Assembly: GCA_903813345.2 (NCBI GenBank)
Contig: CAIIXF020000008.1
Span: 25,282,822-25,346,821, forward strand
DNA: 64,000 nt
Reading direction: 5' to 3'
Origin: Owenia fusiformis
Taxonomy: Eukaryota > Annelida > Polychaeta > Sabellida > Oweniidae
Shown here: positions 54,932-64,000 of the stretch, piece after piece
Layout: every line of letters starts with the position of its first letter
How positions within the stretch are numbered: the stretch's first letter is position 1
Program-made: the position numbers and the translations under genes
Notes under the pieces: model-generated
What the model was told of the DNA's origin: nothing
What the model saw: the letters and a program-made list of their open reading frames with translations, nothing else
Databases searched by the model: none

Positions 54932-55785
54932 TCAGTTAATCCTCGGTAATCTTGGGATAGTAGTGCTAGAGATGCTGGCTCGTCTGGCATTGGTCCTGCA
55001 TGAGGAAATGGATGAATTAGAAATACCAGGTAATGATTTGCCATTGATACTTTTAATCCTGATACTGTCAACAGTATCTAAAATCTTGCAAACCGACTCG
55101 GTGGCCAATGCCAAACTGGATTTCCGTTGAACGTCTTTGTGTGGTTTATGTCCATACAACGTGCCCCCACTCCCTTCTTGAGGCTTTTGGATTGATTTGT
55201 AGGACTCAACTTCGGGCAAGCTAGCTTTAGTGTAACTACTGTTTTCTGTGTGAGAATTTTTTGATGAAAGGGTAGTAACTTTATGGCCATCTTTTTCAAT
55301 CACTTTTAACTGTAAAGAAGGGATGGACGTTACTGTATTCATGTTATGTGTACTCCCGCTAGCATCCGTGCCAGTAGAGCGTTGTCGTTGTCTTCGTCGT
55401 TTGATCTTTCTCTCTGGAAAGAATGTCCCATTTTGCTTGATGTGCTGTGGGCGCACTGGTAATTTCTGGTTAATGGTTGCCCTTTCCTTATCTATATTCT
55501 CCAGCAAGAAAATAGCAACATCTTCAAAACTCAGCCTATCCTCATCGATATTCGTATTCTTCTTGTTGTTTTCTTGTGGTTTATCACTGTACTGTGCAGT
55601 AGCAACAGTTGCAGGAGCTTTCACCTTCTTTTTCAGAACTTTTCTTTTCGGAGATTTGGATATTTTCAACCCTGTTCGTTCATTTTTAAGGTCAAAAAGC
55701 CATTTTGAGTTCATCGTTTTTTCAACCATCACGTTCTCAAAAATATTTTCTGTGGTGTCATTTTCCAAACATGTGTCATTTATAT
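54932..55785 (-). CDS. Orphan basic, disordered protein (N-terminus unresolved)
   Basis: A frame of 283 residues runs from an apparent acceptor at 55786 to TAA at 54932. The frame has no ATG before the Met in NVMVEKTMNSKW (55727-55729), which would give 265 residues. An upstream exon is more likely; a candidate ATG at 55847-55849 would need a 39-base intron with a GC donor, which I do not trust. The protein is rich in Ser/Thr/Lys, with a basic patch (KSPKRKVLKKKVKAPA), a short acidic helical block (EDRLSFEDVAIFLLENIDKE) and a second basic patch (FPERKIKRRRQRQRS). No domain recognised. Its 3' end is 75 bases from the LINE tail, so both transcripts converge there. Head to head with the gene at 56016. 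Confidence 0.6.
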
Positions 55786-55848
55786 CTAAATTAGATAAAA
55801 CAAATTAAAAGCATTGGTGTTTGCCTTGGAAGCAGTAGTTTGTCAACA

Positions 55849-55856
55849 TGACGTCA
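55849..55856. promoter_or_regulatory. CRE-like palindrome in a divergent spacer
   Basis: TGACGTCA, the consensus site for CREB/ATF bZIP factors, lies in the ~230-base spacer between the start regions of the genes at 54932-55785 (minus) and 56016-57088 (plus). One eight-base match can arise by chance, but its position in a short head-to-head spacer makes it a plausible shared promoter site. Confidence 0.35.
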
Positions 55857-56015
55857 CAACACGCTCTTATGGACTTTTTCATATATTTTGTGATGTAACA
55901 ATATCTTCACTGATCTCGTTGTCAAGGTTATGATTTTGATTTCATAACAAATGTCTAGGAATTGTTTATACGCAGCTACCAGGAAACTGAACTAGATAGC
56001 CAACATTAAACGAAA

Positions 56016-57088
56016 ATGGGAAGAATGTCAAAATTCAAACCGGACTATTTGGTAACTGGTGCTTTAGATGGTTCAAACTATTATGCGGCTATAGGAACGA
56101 CGTCAAAGCAAATAAGGGCACGGAATATGGCCGAGACGGTGTCATTGATGACAACAAAATGTGATTTAGAGAGACAAAAGATTGTACAGGTACACAATTA
56201 GTCAACCCCGTCTCATCATTCACTTCAACATTTAAATACAATAAAAAAAAGTAAAGTTGTTATACGGCAGTTTTCCGTATACGGGGGGGGGGGGGTATAC
56301 CTGCACTCTATAAAACATTTTAAAATGTCTAGCCTTGATACATGCAAGTGATTGGAAAATAATGATTTGGTATTACAGAATTAACAAAATGCCAACGCCA
56401 GTATTGGTGCCCATTTAATGTTATACTTACTTTTAAGTACGATATTAAATGCAGCATTTTGGTCTTTCATGAAACTTGAGTAAAATATTGCAAATGCAAA
56501 ATGGAAATGTTCCAGGCCAGAAAGCGTGAACGTGAAATCAGAGAATTGGAAAAGCAATTGTTACTCAAAGATCGTTCTGATTGGCTGAAGAAGTTGGACG
56601 ATCAAGGTCGTGAGCATGGCTGGGATGAGGACGATTCTATGAAATATATGATAGGAGAGATCCTCAAAGGACAAATGGGAATAAGCCTGAAGAAACAACT
56701 GTTTGTCAATGCATGGATGCCAAACATTCTTAACAAATATTGTGTATATCCACTCTTTCAAGAGGGAAGTCTTACGAGTATAGAAACCGATATAACATCT
56801 GAAACATCCAAAGAAATAAACACTGTAGAATCTAAAAGCAAACAAAAACTGACAAGAACGAATAAACAACAGAAACAAAACTCGTCAAATAAAAATCGTC
56901 AAAGCAGTATTCAAATTTTCAATAAAAAGCTGGGTAGTTATGAAACATTACCTCCAATAAAAACTCTTCAAAGAAATCTAAAACAAAGAAAACCTAGAAG
57001 TTATAAGCAATTAAGAATAGAACAATCAAGCAATGAGGAGGAACAATCGAGAGGGTCAGTTGATGGTAGTCTCCTTCCCGCTATATAG
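56016..57088 (+). CDS. Orphan coiled-coil protein, two exons
   Basis: Exon 56016-56189 (MGRMSKFKPDYLVTGALDGS, 58 codons, donor GTACAC) joins exon 56516-57088 in frame after an acceptor TTCCAG, giving 248 residues. The acceptor's pyrimidine tract is weak. After the junction, ARKREREIRELEKQLLLKDR predicts a charged coiled coil. It is followed by a compact segment (HGWDEDDSMKYMIGEILKGQ) and a Lys/Gln/Ser-rich tail with a basic run (RNLKQRKPRSYKQLRI). No recognised family and no signal or membrane segment. It shares a short divergent promoter region with the minus-strand gene, hinting at co-expression. The single exon 2 frame also has an ATG at 56501, but the first exon makes the spliced form more convincing. 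Confidence 0.65.
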
Positions 57089-57163
57089 GTCAGGACTGTT
57101 GCTAACTACCAAAGGAAGAAGCAGAAACCATTTTCATTTTTTATGTACAGTATTGTACTTTTA

Positions 57164-57176
57164 AATAAAAAATAAA
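57164..57176 (+). terminator. Polyadenylation signals
   Basis: Two AATAAA hexamers (57164-57169 and 57171-57176) lie 76-88 bases after the stop of the preceding gene, the expected distance for a short 3' untranslated region. Confidence 0.6.
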
Positions 57177-58758
57177 CTAATCTGAGTAAACTGTTATTAG
57201 TTATTCAAACATGGCCGTGCTCTATTTGAATTTCTAAACCAATCAGAATGCAGCATAGCCAACAATGAACGTTCATTATTTACGTTTTATTTATTTACAA
57301 ATATTTCGAAGTAAAAAATCAGCTATTAAAACGTGTAATTACAAAACTTCATATATTGACAGAAAAGTACCCTTAGACTATTAAAACATTAAATATACTA
57401 TATTAATCATATCAATACTAATTTTAATATGATAAGTGATGTCACAATAACTAGAACAAATGATTCACTGGTCATTGCCAATAATACTATGGTTATTCGG
57501 TCATAAATCATAGAATCTTAGTCCTTTATGTCTTAATTTCTTCCTCATCGTACTTCAGTACAATTTAGGTCAATTTTTGCATTATGTTTGTCTCATTGTG
57601 AAAGTAGGTTTTTGCCTCTTTAATATGATCCTTCATTATAATTGGGTTTTAAAGTCTAATGCTATCTCATGCAATGCATTTCCACTATGTTACATGATTA
57701 TTATGCTTCAAGTATACAATAATAATAATATGTTAATATTTTTAAAAACATTTTATATAAAGGAACAAATCCATACAATGAGAACTGACCTACTGGATAC
57801 AACAGCTACATCTATCTTTATAAAATACAATTATTTACAATATTATCAATTATTTCTAAAGCACCCCATGTGTCAATCCAAGTGGAAGGACCAAGAGTGA
57901 TCCAAATATATGGTAGAAATTACTCTTATAATAGAGAACATTTGTAGAAATAACATAATTAACATTCATTGTATTTTGCATTGTCCTGCTCCATCTATGG
58001 ATTGACCTCAGCTGTTCATTTATAATTCAACTTACCAGATTTTCATGTTATAAGGTCTAATTACTGACAGTAAGACCTACATTTTCATGCTTCCTCTTAG
58101 TAAAGGCCCATGGGTCTTATCTTAAAAGAAAGTTAATTAAATTGCCTACTGGTAACAACTAGAATCTGAGCAATATCTGGTAGTCAAATAGTATTACACA
58201 ATCTATATTAGTATATCAAATAATTGACATTAACTGATCATGTTGAGTTTGATGCCATATAAAAGGAGTAGGTCCATGCCCCAATTGACAACCAAGATAT
58301 AGTTCATAAAGGAATACTGAGAGCCAATGCTGCTTGTTTTGATTTTTACATTACTGCAGATGGAATGCATATTTGCATCCCTGATTATTGTATCCTATTG
58401 CACTATTTCAACATTACATTTACAATAACCACCACTGCAGCGTATTGTCCCAATTGCTATCTTATAACTGAAGCAATGAATATGACTATCATAATTCATT
58501 TCTACTCTGTTATACTATTGTATAAAGATTTTGAGGAACTGGCTTTATTGATTTTTGAATATTGATGATATTGTTGATATTTTGATGCACACACACATGA
58601 TATGTATCATATGGCACTGGTAACAGTGACTTTTTTCTAATACAATCAATTGTTTTCCTATACACTAAACTGTGGGAACTTCAAATCTCGTTTGAATGTT
58701 TCTTGTTCATTTCTCAGTTAGATAGACTCAATTTGGCAAGAAAATATAGTCTAAAGTA
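57177..58758. other. Intergenic and ACP7-like 3' untranslated region, no gene seen
   Basis: AT-rich. The short frames at about 57577-57900 and 58365-58565 have no recognisable content and are probably chance. The right part should contain the 3' untranslated region of the minus-strand phosphatase gene. Confidence 0.45.
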
Positions 58759-60602
58759 TTAGCGTCCTTGATGGCAGTCATAGAGTCCCATCCCATGTTT
58801 TTCCTTTGTAATCAGCACTTTGTCTACAACCGTTCCCTTCTACAAAAGTTTGAAAAAGATCACATTAAATCAGTTCTTCCATTTCTTCACAGCAGGGCAA
58901 AATGATATTATAACTGGTCTTTGAGCATTCTGCCCTGCTGGCGTATACAAGTACTAATAGTGGTTTCTAGGTAAACATCTTGAACTAGTTTATTCTTAGT
59001 AAGGATGTTTTAAAACTAAGTTAGAAAGCCAAAGAAAAAGTTATGATATGTTACAAAAGTTGCTCTATGGAATGGCTGAGTATTTACTTATTATTATGTA
59101 CTAGGCCCTAGTATGTTTTATGTGTGAATTATTCTTTACTACAAACATGACAAACAACATTACAGTTTGCTCTACCTTGTCAACAGAGACCTGCTCCATG
59201 TACAACTTCTGGTCATCTACAACCCTCATCCTGGTATAGCCATAGTCATCACTTCTGAATGCACTCCAGGGTAGCCCTAGTGGGATAAATGGGTCTTCCC
59301 CCTCTGTGCAACCCTAAACATTGAACATTACAAACTCAGAATTCAATATATTGTGGTAACCTTTGACATGTTTGATCATCACATGCGAAAATGAAATCTG
59401 CATAATTTCTTTTTGTCTTAAAAGTGTTTGGTGATTTATTGCCAAAATCTACACCCATACAATAACACCCTATTATAAATCCCTTCTCGAGCGGACGTCT
59501 TACGCCCATCAGGCATTCTTCTTTAACTTATGACCAAATTCATTGACTGGTACTTGAGTAAAGTTGAGTTATCAGAAAATATCATATTTATCCTGAGATA
59601 TGATGGCCATTTGAATTCAGCATCCCTTCTTGAGCAGAGTCCTTTGCCAATAAGTCACCAGTACATGAATCTAAACCAATTGACAACTGGTATCTGAGTT
59701 ATCCAAATTATATGAACTCTCAAAAATTATAAGAATTCAATATTTGAGTTCATGAATCACATTTCTTCTGAAATTCAGTAGCCACCTTGAAAATGTCTAG
59801 TGGGCTCCTATGTCTCTAAGGCAACAGCATATAAAATCCTTCACCCGTATTTAAGTTATCAAAGATTACATTTTCAGGAAAATGGTGGCCATTTTAAATT
59901 GAGTAACCATACTGAAATTCCATATTCAGAATAAGTCATATGCCCATAAGGTATCACCCTTAAAATTTGAATGAAATCTGTCATTTGGTACTACATTTGA
60001 GTTATTGTCCAGATAGATCGAACGGAATTAATGAATGGACGAACAGTTTCTTTCTATACTACTGAACATCATCCAGTGGGATAATTATATTGACAGTCAC
60101 CATATAAAGCATGATGCATTGTAATAAATACATACCGCTGACCCTGTAACAATGTGAACAGGTGCTCTAGGGTTCTTATAAGGGTCACTAGAAGTACCAT
60201 TACACACGGTTCTGTTGTATACTGGGTACAATCTCTCATAGGAATGCTCATGTGCATAGAACTGTAAATCTACCCCATACTTGTAGAACAGATCCTCAAG
60301 ACCAAACGCCTTTATATATGGAATACCAATTCTAACCTGAAAGTATTAAAATAGTTAGTTTACATGCAAGGATACTGCAGAAAACCAATCAATCCCACCT
60401 GCTATATTCTTTAAGGAGGCATGTGAACAATTAAGCTGAGGCTGACTCCTAAGATTTTATACAGTTGTTTCTAAGAGCTACTTACTGGGTTCTCTACATT
60501 AGTACACAGAGGGGGGTCATCACTATTGGAACAATACATAGGTCGGTGCCCCATGGTGATGATCCAGGGACGCTTAGAACGATTCTCTGGCAGGTTAGCT
60601 TT
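58759..60602 (-). CDS. ACP7: Purple acid phosphatase, ACP7-like, last four exons (partial)
   Basis: Binuclear-metal phosphoesterase, usually secreted or lysosomal. Minus-strand exons 60486-60602, 60136-60336, 59176-59313 and 58759-58839, all phase 0 with GT/AG ends, give 178 C-terminal residues. Visible family motifs: WIITMGHRPMYCSNSDD (metal-ligand His of the GHxP-type motif), YAHEHSYERLYP (the HxH metal-ligand motif), HIVTGSAGC, and WSAFRSDDYGYTRMRVVDDQ in the C-terminal sheet. The 5' exons with the remaining metal ligands (GDxx, GNHE) are not found in the repeat-filled DNA up to 64000 and are presumably beyond the window. The last exon has a tandem acceptor (TAGAAG) that would add or drop one Lys. 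The family call is secure; orthology to vertebrate ACP7 is likely. Confidence 0.92.
59400..60100. repeat. Worn GGCCATTTT-type repeat in an ACP7-like intron
   Basis: Phrases such as AAAATGGTGGCCATTTTAAA, TTTGAGTTATTGTCCAGATA and GCCCATAAGG match the ends and units of the arrays at 505-1922 and 15150-16310, but without an intact array. No coding frame beyond the flanking exons. Confidence 0.5.
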
Positions 60603-60699
60603 CTGGAAATAGAAAATACAAAAAATGAAAAGCATTTAAATGTTTATTTTATGGATTCTTTATGGCCATTTGCATACACTTAATAGGCTTCAATCATTG

Positions 60700-62950
60700 T
60701 TTGTACTTTTATTAGGAGGCCCCAACGGGGGGCCTCCTATTAATTTTATAGATATTCTTATTAGGAGGCCCCATCGGGGGGCCTCCTATCAATCTAGGTC
60801 AAGGTCAAAGGTCAAAATATAGGTCAAATCTAAGTTTTTTTTCAAGTTTCTCAAGTTTGTCCTTATACTTCATTATTTCTTGCGATGAATTAAACTGAAA
60901 CTACATTTAAGTATTCTCTACAAATTGTTCACTATATGTCAGCATTAAATTTTTACCGTTTTTGAGATATTTGACGTCAAAAAACGGTCAAAAAAGGTCA
61001 TTTTTCAACTTGCTTCAATCTGACCAATTTTTTTTTTAAAAATCATCTACAAGTTACCAGGAGTCCGAATCTGACCTCAGATTTGACCTTTGACCTTTAG
61101 TTGACCTTCAGTGACCTTTGAAAGGTCAGAAAAGTTGATTTTTCAAATTGAGTCTTTGGATTCAAATTTAAGTCAGTCTAATTACAAAAAGCCTACTGAG
61201 GTCTAAAAAAGTAAAAATTTCAAGGTCAAGGTCACCAAATTAGGTCACAAACTGTGCTATCTAAGTTTGTCATAGTTCAACACTACAAATCAATATTTTT
61301 AATTGAAAGTCAAGATGTACATTCCTCTGAGGGTTCTACACATATTAGTCATTGACTATTCATTAAAATTTTGTCCCAGTTTTGAGATATAAGAGCTCAA
61401 AAACTGAAAAAGGTCAATTTTTTAAAGTTTATAAGGTCAAATTTTAACTTGCTTCAAATTCACCCAACTTTTTTTTAAAAATTATCTACAACATCTCAGG
61501 AGTTCATATTTAACCTCAGATTTGACATTTGACCTTTAGTTGACCTTCAGTGACCTTCGAAATATCAGAAAAGTTGATTTTTCAAATTGAGTTTTTGGAT
61601 TCAAATTTAGGGTAAGCCTAATCATAAAAGACCCACTGAGCTCTAAAACAGTAAAATTTTCAAGGTCAAGGGTCACGGTTATCAAATTAGGTCAAAGGTC
61701 AAAATCTAGGTCAAATCTAAATTTTTTCAAGTTTCTCAAGTTTGTCCTTATACTTCATTATTTCTTGCGATGAATTAAACTGAAACTACATTTAAGTATT
61801 CTCTACAAATTGTTTACTATATGTCAGCATTAAATTTTTACCATTTTTGAGATATTTGACGTCAAAAAACGGTCAAAAAAGGTCATTTTTCAACTTGCTT
61901 CAATCTGACCAATATTTTTTTAAAATCATCTACAAGTTCCCAGGAGTCCGAATCTGACCTCCGATTTGACCTTTGACCTTTAGTTGACCTTCAGTGACCT
62001 TCGAAAGGTCAGAAAAGTTGATTTTTCAAATTGAGTCTTTGGATTCAAATTCAAGTCAGTCTAATTACAAAAAGCCTACTGAGGTAGACCCACTGAGCTC
62101 TAAAACAGTAACATTTTCAAGGTCAAGGGTCACGGTTATCAAATTAGGTCAAAGGTCAAAATCTAGGTCAAATCTAAATTTTTTCAAGTTTCTCAAGTTT
62201 GTCCTTATACTTCATTATTTCTTGCGATGAATTAAACTGAAACTACATTTAAGTATTTTCTACAAATTGTTCACTATATGTCAGCATTGAATTTTTACCA
62301 TTTTTGAGATATTTGACGTCCAAAAATGGTCAAAAAAGGTAATTTTTCAACTTGCTTCAATCTGACCAATTTTTTTTTTAAAAGTCATCTACAAATTCCC
62401 AGGAGTCCGAATCTGACCTCATATTTGACCTTTGACCTTTAGTTGACCTTCAATGACCTTCGAAAGTTAAGAAATGTTGATTTTTCAAATTGAGTCTTTG
62501 GATTCAAATTTAGGTCAACCTGATTAAAAAAGACCTACTGAGGTCTAAAAGGGTAAAATTTTTCAAGGTCAAAGGTCAAGATCATGAAATTAGGTCACAA
62601 ACTGTGCTTTCTAAGTTTCGCAAAGTTCGAGACTACAAACCAATATTTTTAACCTGAAGTAGAAATATACACATCCCTCTAAGGGTTCTACACATATAAG
62701 CAATTGACTATCTAATAGAATTTTGTCCCAGTTTGAGATATAAGAGTTCAAAAATTGAAAAAAGGTCAATTTCGAAATTTTTCAAGGTCGAATTTAAACT
62801 CGCTTCAAATTGACAAAATCTTTTTTTGAAAATCATCTACAAGTTCTCAAGAGTTCACATCTGACCTCAGATTTGATATTTGTCCTTTAGTTGACCTTCA
62901 AATTGTCAAAAATGCCTAAGAGGGCCTCCGTGAGATTGCTTGCAATCTTC
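60700..62950. repeat. Tandem/dispersed repeat dense in AGGTCA hexamers
   Basis: A unit with AATCTAGGTCAAATCT, CTCAAGTTTGTCCTTATAC, TTTTGAGATATTTGACGTC and TTTAGTTGACCTTCAGTGAC recurs from about 60790, 61680 and 62145, with partial units between. It begins at two copies of a short palindrome (GGAGGCCCC...GGGGCCTCC, 60716-60740 and 60763-60789) and ends near AGGGCCTCCGTGAG at about 62912. It lies in the putative ACP7-like intron. No gene. The one longer frame (61994-62230) is repeat text. Confidence 0.8.
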
Positions 62951-62982
62951 AAAAGTCTAGTTATTATTCTTTATTATTATTA

Positions 62983-63011
62983 TTAGACTCCAGATGTCAA
63001 TCTGGAGTCTA
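62983..63011. repeat. Palindromic end of a second AGGTCA-type repeat
   Basis: GACTCCAGATGTCAATCTGGAGTC is flanked by TTATTATTCTTTATTATT runs and followed at 63160-63195 by the same AGGTCAAAGGTCA text as the preceding repeat. It looks like the start of another family member with a different terminal hairpin. Confidence 0.55.
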
Positions 63012-63544
63012 TTGTTTTTGTCAGTATTCTTATTATTCTTTATTATTCTTTCTTATTATTCTTTCCCAGTTTTCTCGATAACCATAAGGCTTCAAATAAA
63101 GATCATTATTCAGTCAATTTATGTCCAGTATCTAGTTCCTCGGAAATTGGGTCAAATTTTTATCTAGGTCAAAGGTCAAGAACTAGGTCAAATCTTACAT
63201 TTTCAACATTCTGTCATTTATCTTCCTCGTTGTTTATCGTAACTCCTAAATCTTTTTTTCATCATGTAGCTTAGAAAAAGCCAAAGCAAAGATATGACAT
63301 TAGATTTTTGATTACGCTTACCGATTTTGAAATATGGCGTCCAGAAAGTAGGTCAAAATGAAAAGTTCTCCAAATTTAACATCTGAGTTATGAATTAAGG
63401 GTAGAATTTCGTCAGGAATCCGAATCTGCAAACCAAATTTCGACCCGACTTCCGGTTCGAAAGTTATGGCGTTTTGAAATTTCGAGAAAAATCGATCTGA
63501 TGATATCCTTATAGAAAGTCAAGAGTAGCGAAGAAAATATAGAA

Positions 63545-64000
63545 AAAATCATCCATCCTTCCTTCCTATCCTGTCTGATCATATCCTTCCTATCTATCCT
63601 TCCTTCCTTCCTATCCTTTCCTTCCTATCCTATCCTTCCTTCCTATCCTATCCTTCCTTCCTATTCTATATCCTATCCTATATCCTATCCTATATCTATC
63701 CTATATCCTATCCTATATCCTATTGTATATCCTATCCAATCCTATCCTTCCTATCCTATCCTTCCTTCCTATCCTATACTATCCTATCGTTTCTTCCTAT
63801 TCTATCCTATCCTTCCTTCCTATTCTGGAAGGAAGGATATTCTATCCTATCCTTCCTTCCTATTCTGGAAGGAAGGATAGGATAGGATAGGAAGGAAGGA
63901 AGGATAGGATAAGAAGGATAGGAAAGAGGGATAGGACTGGACGACTTGGCTTATTCTGAACGACTCGGCTATATCCATCCCACCTATCCTATTCAATCCT
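63545..64000. repeat. Pyrimidine-rich simple repeat
   Basis: Long (TTCC), (TATCC) and (ATCCT) mixtures on the plus strand switch to the complementary purine form near 63826-63840 and again from about 63866 to 63930, giving inverted blocks. It runs to the window edge. No coding content. Confidence 0.9.

Noticed and set aside
55825-55849. Mini first exon starting at the ATG in ACGTCATG for the gene at 54932-55785
   Set aside because: Would need a 39-base GC-AG intron; too weak without transcripts.
57577-58565. Hydrophobic frames of 107 and 66 codons
   Set aside because: AT-rich DNA gives hydrophobic translations by chance; no splice or family support.
1-64000. tRNA, rRNA, snRNA or histone-type genes
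   Set aside because: Looked for conserved boxes by eye on both strands and saw none convincing; a tRNAscan or Rfam search would be decisive.

Overview
This is a stretch of an animal nuclear genome, almost certainly a marine invertebrate and most plausibly a lophotrochozoan such as a mollusc or brachiopod. The grounds are intron-containing animal genes (a galectin, the mitochondrial import protein TIM14/DNAJC19, a BTB zinc-finger factor, a purple acid phosphatase), AT-rich DNA, and a dense mix of DNA transposons, foldback elements, an intact LINE, and repeats carrying the GGCGGCCATTTT motif and GGAC microsatellites. The phylum is an inference; no ribosomal or mitochondrial marker is present. 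No bacterial-style operons, tRNA or rRNA genes or CRISPR arrays were seen.

Layout. 1-7724 (minus): five exons of a galectin, cut by the window start. 7730-15027: intergenic DNA with foldbacks and one 2.2-kb inverted-terminal element. 15028-26362 (minus): complete six-exon DNAJC19/TIM14. Its 5.9-kb intron 2 holds a large inverted duplication of a PIN/XPG-like nuclease plus CXC-domain gene, with a hAT-like element in one arm and a second element nested inside that. 26363-32047: intergenic, with several elements that have clear target-site duplications. 32048-35020 (plus): a BTB gene in which a nuclear-receptor DNA-binding domain is spliced between the BTB domain and about ten C2H2 fingers. 37530-39308 (minus): an orphan multi-pass membrane protein. 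42086-43115: an element with terminal arrays of a short repeat. 45563-46741 (plus): an orphan basic, disordered protein. 46756-51074: a 4.3-kb inverted-terminal transposon carrying two smaller elements. 51208-54857 (plus): a LINE with an open endonuclease/reverse-transcriptase ORF. 54932-57088: two orphan genes head to head across a short spacer with a CRE-like palindrome. 58759-60602 (minus): the last four exons of an ACP7-like purple acid phosphatase. 60700-64000: repeats very rich in AGGTCA hexamers, then a pyrimidine-rich simple repeat.

The host genes have unrelated jobs (lectin, mitochondrial import, transcription, phosphatase) and form no pathway. The strongest candidate for something undescribed is the BTB / nuclear-receptor DBD / C2H2 protein. 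Next are the element family with terminal tandem arrays (two diverged members), the inverted duplication inside DNAJC19, and the LINE whose reading frame starts with a hydrophobic segment followed by a 2A-like motif. Exon boundaries were read by eye from splice consensus, frame continuity and family knowledge; no alignment or transcript data were available.
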